Positions 5,137 through 5,994 of a DNA stretch of 5,994 nt are shown in pieces. Position 1 is the stretch's first letter; each line of letters begins with the position of its first letter. Source of the DNA: Deltaproteobacteria bacterium (GTDB lineage: Bacteria > Desulfobacterota > DSM-4660 > Desulfatiglandales > B25-G16); contig JAGYMO010000037.1 of assembly GCA_018400255.1 (NCBI GenBank), positions 1-5,994 on the forward strand. The letters are read 5' to 3'. Below the pieces are notes generated by a model, which was given only the letters and a program-made list of their open reading frames with translations, had not been told where the DNA came from and did not search any database. The position numbers and the translations under genes are program-made.

Positions 5137-5856
5137 ATGGCGATTTTATCTATAAATGTAGACCATATTGCAACTATTCGGGAGGCGAGGGGCATTGACG
5201 AACCCGATCCCGTGTTGGCAGCAGGCATTGCCGAATTAGCAGGTGCTGAGGGAATAATATGCCATTTGAGGGAAGATGAGCGCCATATTAAAAACAGGGA
5301 TTTGGATATCCTTAGACAAACAGTAAAGACCAAATTGAACCTGGAGATGTCACCTTCTGAAGATTTACTTAAAATAGCGCTTAAGGTTAAGCCTGATGTT
5401 GCAACGCTTGTTCCAGAGAGGAGGAAAGAGCTGACAACGGAGATTGGCCTTGATGTTGCAAATGACATAGAGAGATATAAGAGGATTACCAGTACGCTGA
5501 AGGATAAGGGAATTGTCGTTAGCTTTTTTATTGATCCGGATCCAGGCCAGATAAAAGGGGCTTCCGCTGCAGGGGCAGACATAGTTGAACTACATACCGG
5601 CCATTACAGCGAGACTAAGACCGATGAAGATATAGTAAGGGAATTTGATAGAATTCAAGAGGCGGCTGATATGGCAAATACGTTAAAATTAAAGGTTCAT
5701 GCAGGTCATGGATTAAACTATATCAATATCAAAAAATTCTCTTCTATTCCTATAATAGAGGGATATAGCATCGGACATAGCATAATTGCCAGGGCAGTTA
5801 TAGTCGGACTAGATCAAGCTGTCAGAGAGATGGTAAAGCTTGTGGCCCCTCTTTAA
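5137..5856 (+). CDS. pdxJ: Pyridoxine 5'-phosphate synthase PdxJ
   Basis: This cytoplasmic TIM-barrel enzyme condenses 1-deoxyxylulose 5-phosphate with 3-amino-2-oxopropyl phosphate, the last ring-forming step of the DXP-dependent vitamin B6 route. At 239 residues it is full length. Family motifs appear in order: NVDHIATIREARG (7-19), HLREDERHI (43-51, with the catalytic-type H43), NLEM (68-71, with E70), LVPE (91-94), SFFIDPDPGQIKGA (129-142), ELHTGHY (151-157), HAGHGLNY (188-195, with H191) and IGHSIIARAV (212-221). The ATG has a strong AGGAG ribosome binding site (5126-5130) 6 nt upstream. A 125-bp spacer separates it from ybeY, so it probably has its own promoter, though it could be read through from the operon. 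acpS often follows pdxJ in other bacteria; here the sequence after pdxJ is non-coding up to the window edge. The presence of pdxJ implies the DXP-dependent rather than the PdxS/PdxT route. Confidence 0.97.
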   Translation: MAILSINVDHIATIREARGIDEPDPVLAAGIAELAGAEGIICHLREDERHIKNRDLDILRQTVKTKLNLEMSPSEDLLKIALKVKPDVATLVPERRKELTTEIGLDVANDIERYKRITSTLKDKGIVVSFFIDPDPGQIKGASAAGADIVELHTGHYSETKTDEDIVREFDRIQEAADMANTLKLKVHAGHGLNYINIKKFSSIPIIEGYSIGHSIIARAVIVGLDQAVREMVKLVAPL

Positions 5857-5960
5857 ATATCTAAATTTACAGTACTTTTTATTGTGTTACGTCGTTGGGT
5901 AATTTTTATGCCTTTTAAGGAATGTATTGAATTTTAGCTGGAATTATTTACCCCGACCGC
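5857..5960. other. Non-coding AT-rich spacer after pdxJ
   Basis: No open frame, ribosome binding site or T-tailed terminator hairpin is visible. The region runs from the pdxJ stop to the hairpin at the window edge and may be the flank of a mobile element or ordinary spacer. Confidence 0.5.
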
Positions 5961-5962
5961 AG

Positions 5963-5990
5963 AAAGCCACGGCTTTAGCCGTGGATGAAT
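5963..5990. mobile_element. Hairpin resembling an IS200/IS605-family end (partial, cut by the window edge)
   Basis: CCACGGCTTTAGCCGTGG (5967-5984) folds into a 7-bp GC-rich stem with a TTTA loop, flanked by AAAG on the left and ATGAAT on the right. A second, overlapping palindrome, AAAGCC-AC-GGCTTT (5963-5976), can pair instead. Short perfect hairpins followed by a few AT-rich bases are typical of the subterminal structures that TnpA recognises at IS200/IS605 ends, including the ends of tnpB-only elements. No tnpA or tnpB lies to the left, so this would be a remnant, a non-autonomous copy, or the end of an element continuing to the right. It has no T tract, so an ordinary terminator is less likely. 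Confidence 0.45.
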
Positions 5991-5994
5991 GCGC

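Noticed and set aside
5031..5582. Minus-strand frame of 183 residues overlapping pdxJ
   Set aside because: It is antisense to the unmistakable PdxJ motifs, has low-complexity Ser/Leu-rich composition typical of shadow frames, and extends into the repeat region.
5967..5984. Rho-independent terminator for pdxJ
   Set aside because: The stem is strong but is followed by GATGAATGCGC rather than a run of T, and it lies over 100 bp past the stop.

Overview
This window looks like a chromosomal housekeeping segment from a moderately AT-rich, non-Firmicute bacterium, with a short accessory edge on each side. Taxonomy is inference only. The order phoH-pgpH-ybeY, an 85-residue free-standing EF-Tu domain-2-like protein and octamer intergenic repeats would fit an environmental lineage such as anammox-type Planctomycetota or a neighbouring deep-branching phylum, but nothing here proves it. 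All genes use standard codons, and two of the six start with TTG.

Layout. Positions 1-296 hold no convincing gene, only a short octamer repeat and an imperfect inverted repeat. A good promoter (297-325) then drives a small EF-Tu domain-2-like gene (363-620). It converges, with a 12-bp gap, on a minus-strand zinc-ribbon gene (633-1001), whose own TTGACA promoter overlaps a long inverted repeat (1011-1052). An AT-rich divergent region (1053-1248) with a perfect TACTATA palindrome lies before phoH (1249-2229). phoH abuts pgpH (2230-4674) with no gap, and pgpH overlaps ybeY (4574-5011) by 101 nt. A 125-bp spacer contains four consecutive in-frame stop codons, a Fur-box-like sequence and a second octamer repeat. 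It leads to pdxJ (5137-5856). The last ~30 bp carry a strong hairpin like those at IS200/IS605 ends.

How the genes work together. PhoH (YbeZ-type ATPase) and YbeY (endoribonuclease acting on rRNA) are known partners. PgpH is a membrane-bound HD phosphohydrolase whose studied members hydrolyse cyclic di-AMP. The tight packing of the three suggests translationally coupled expression linking RNA and ribosome quality control to second-messenger turnover. PdxJ makes pyridoxine 5'-phosphate and is probably transcribed separately or from an added internal promoter. No wholly new system is evident. The items most worth a second look are the pgpH/ybeY dual-coding overlap, the two small uncharacterised genes, the palindromic control regions, and the IS605-like hairpin at the window end.
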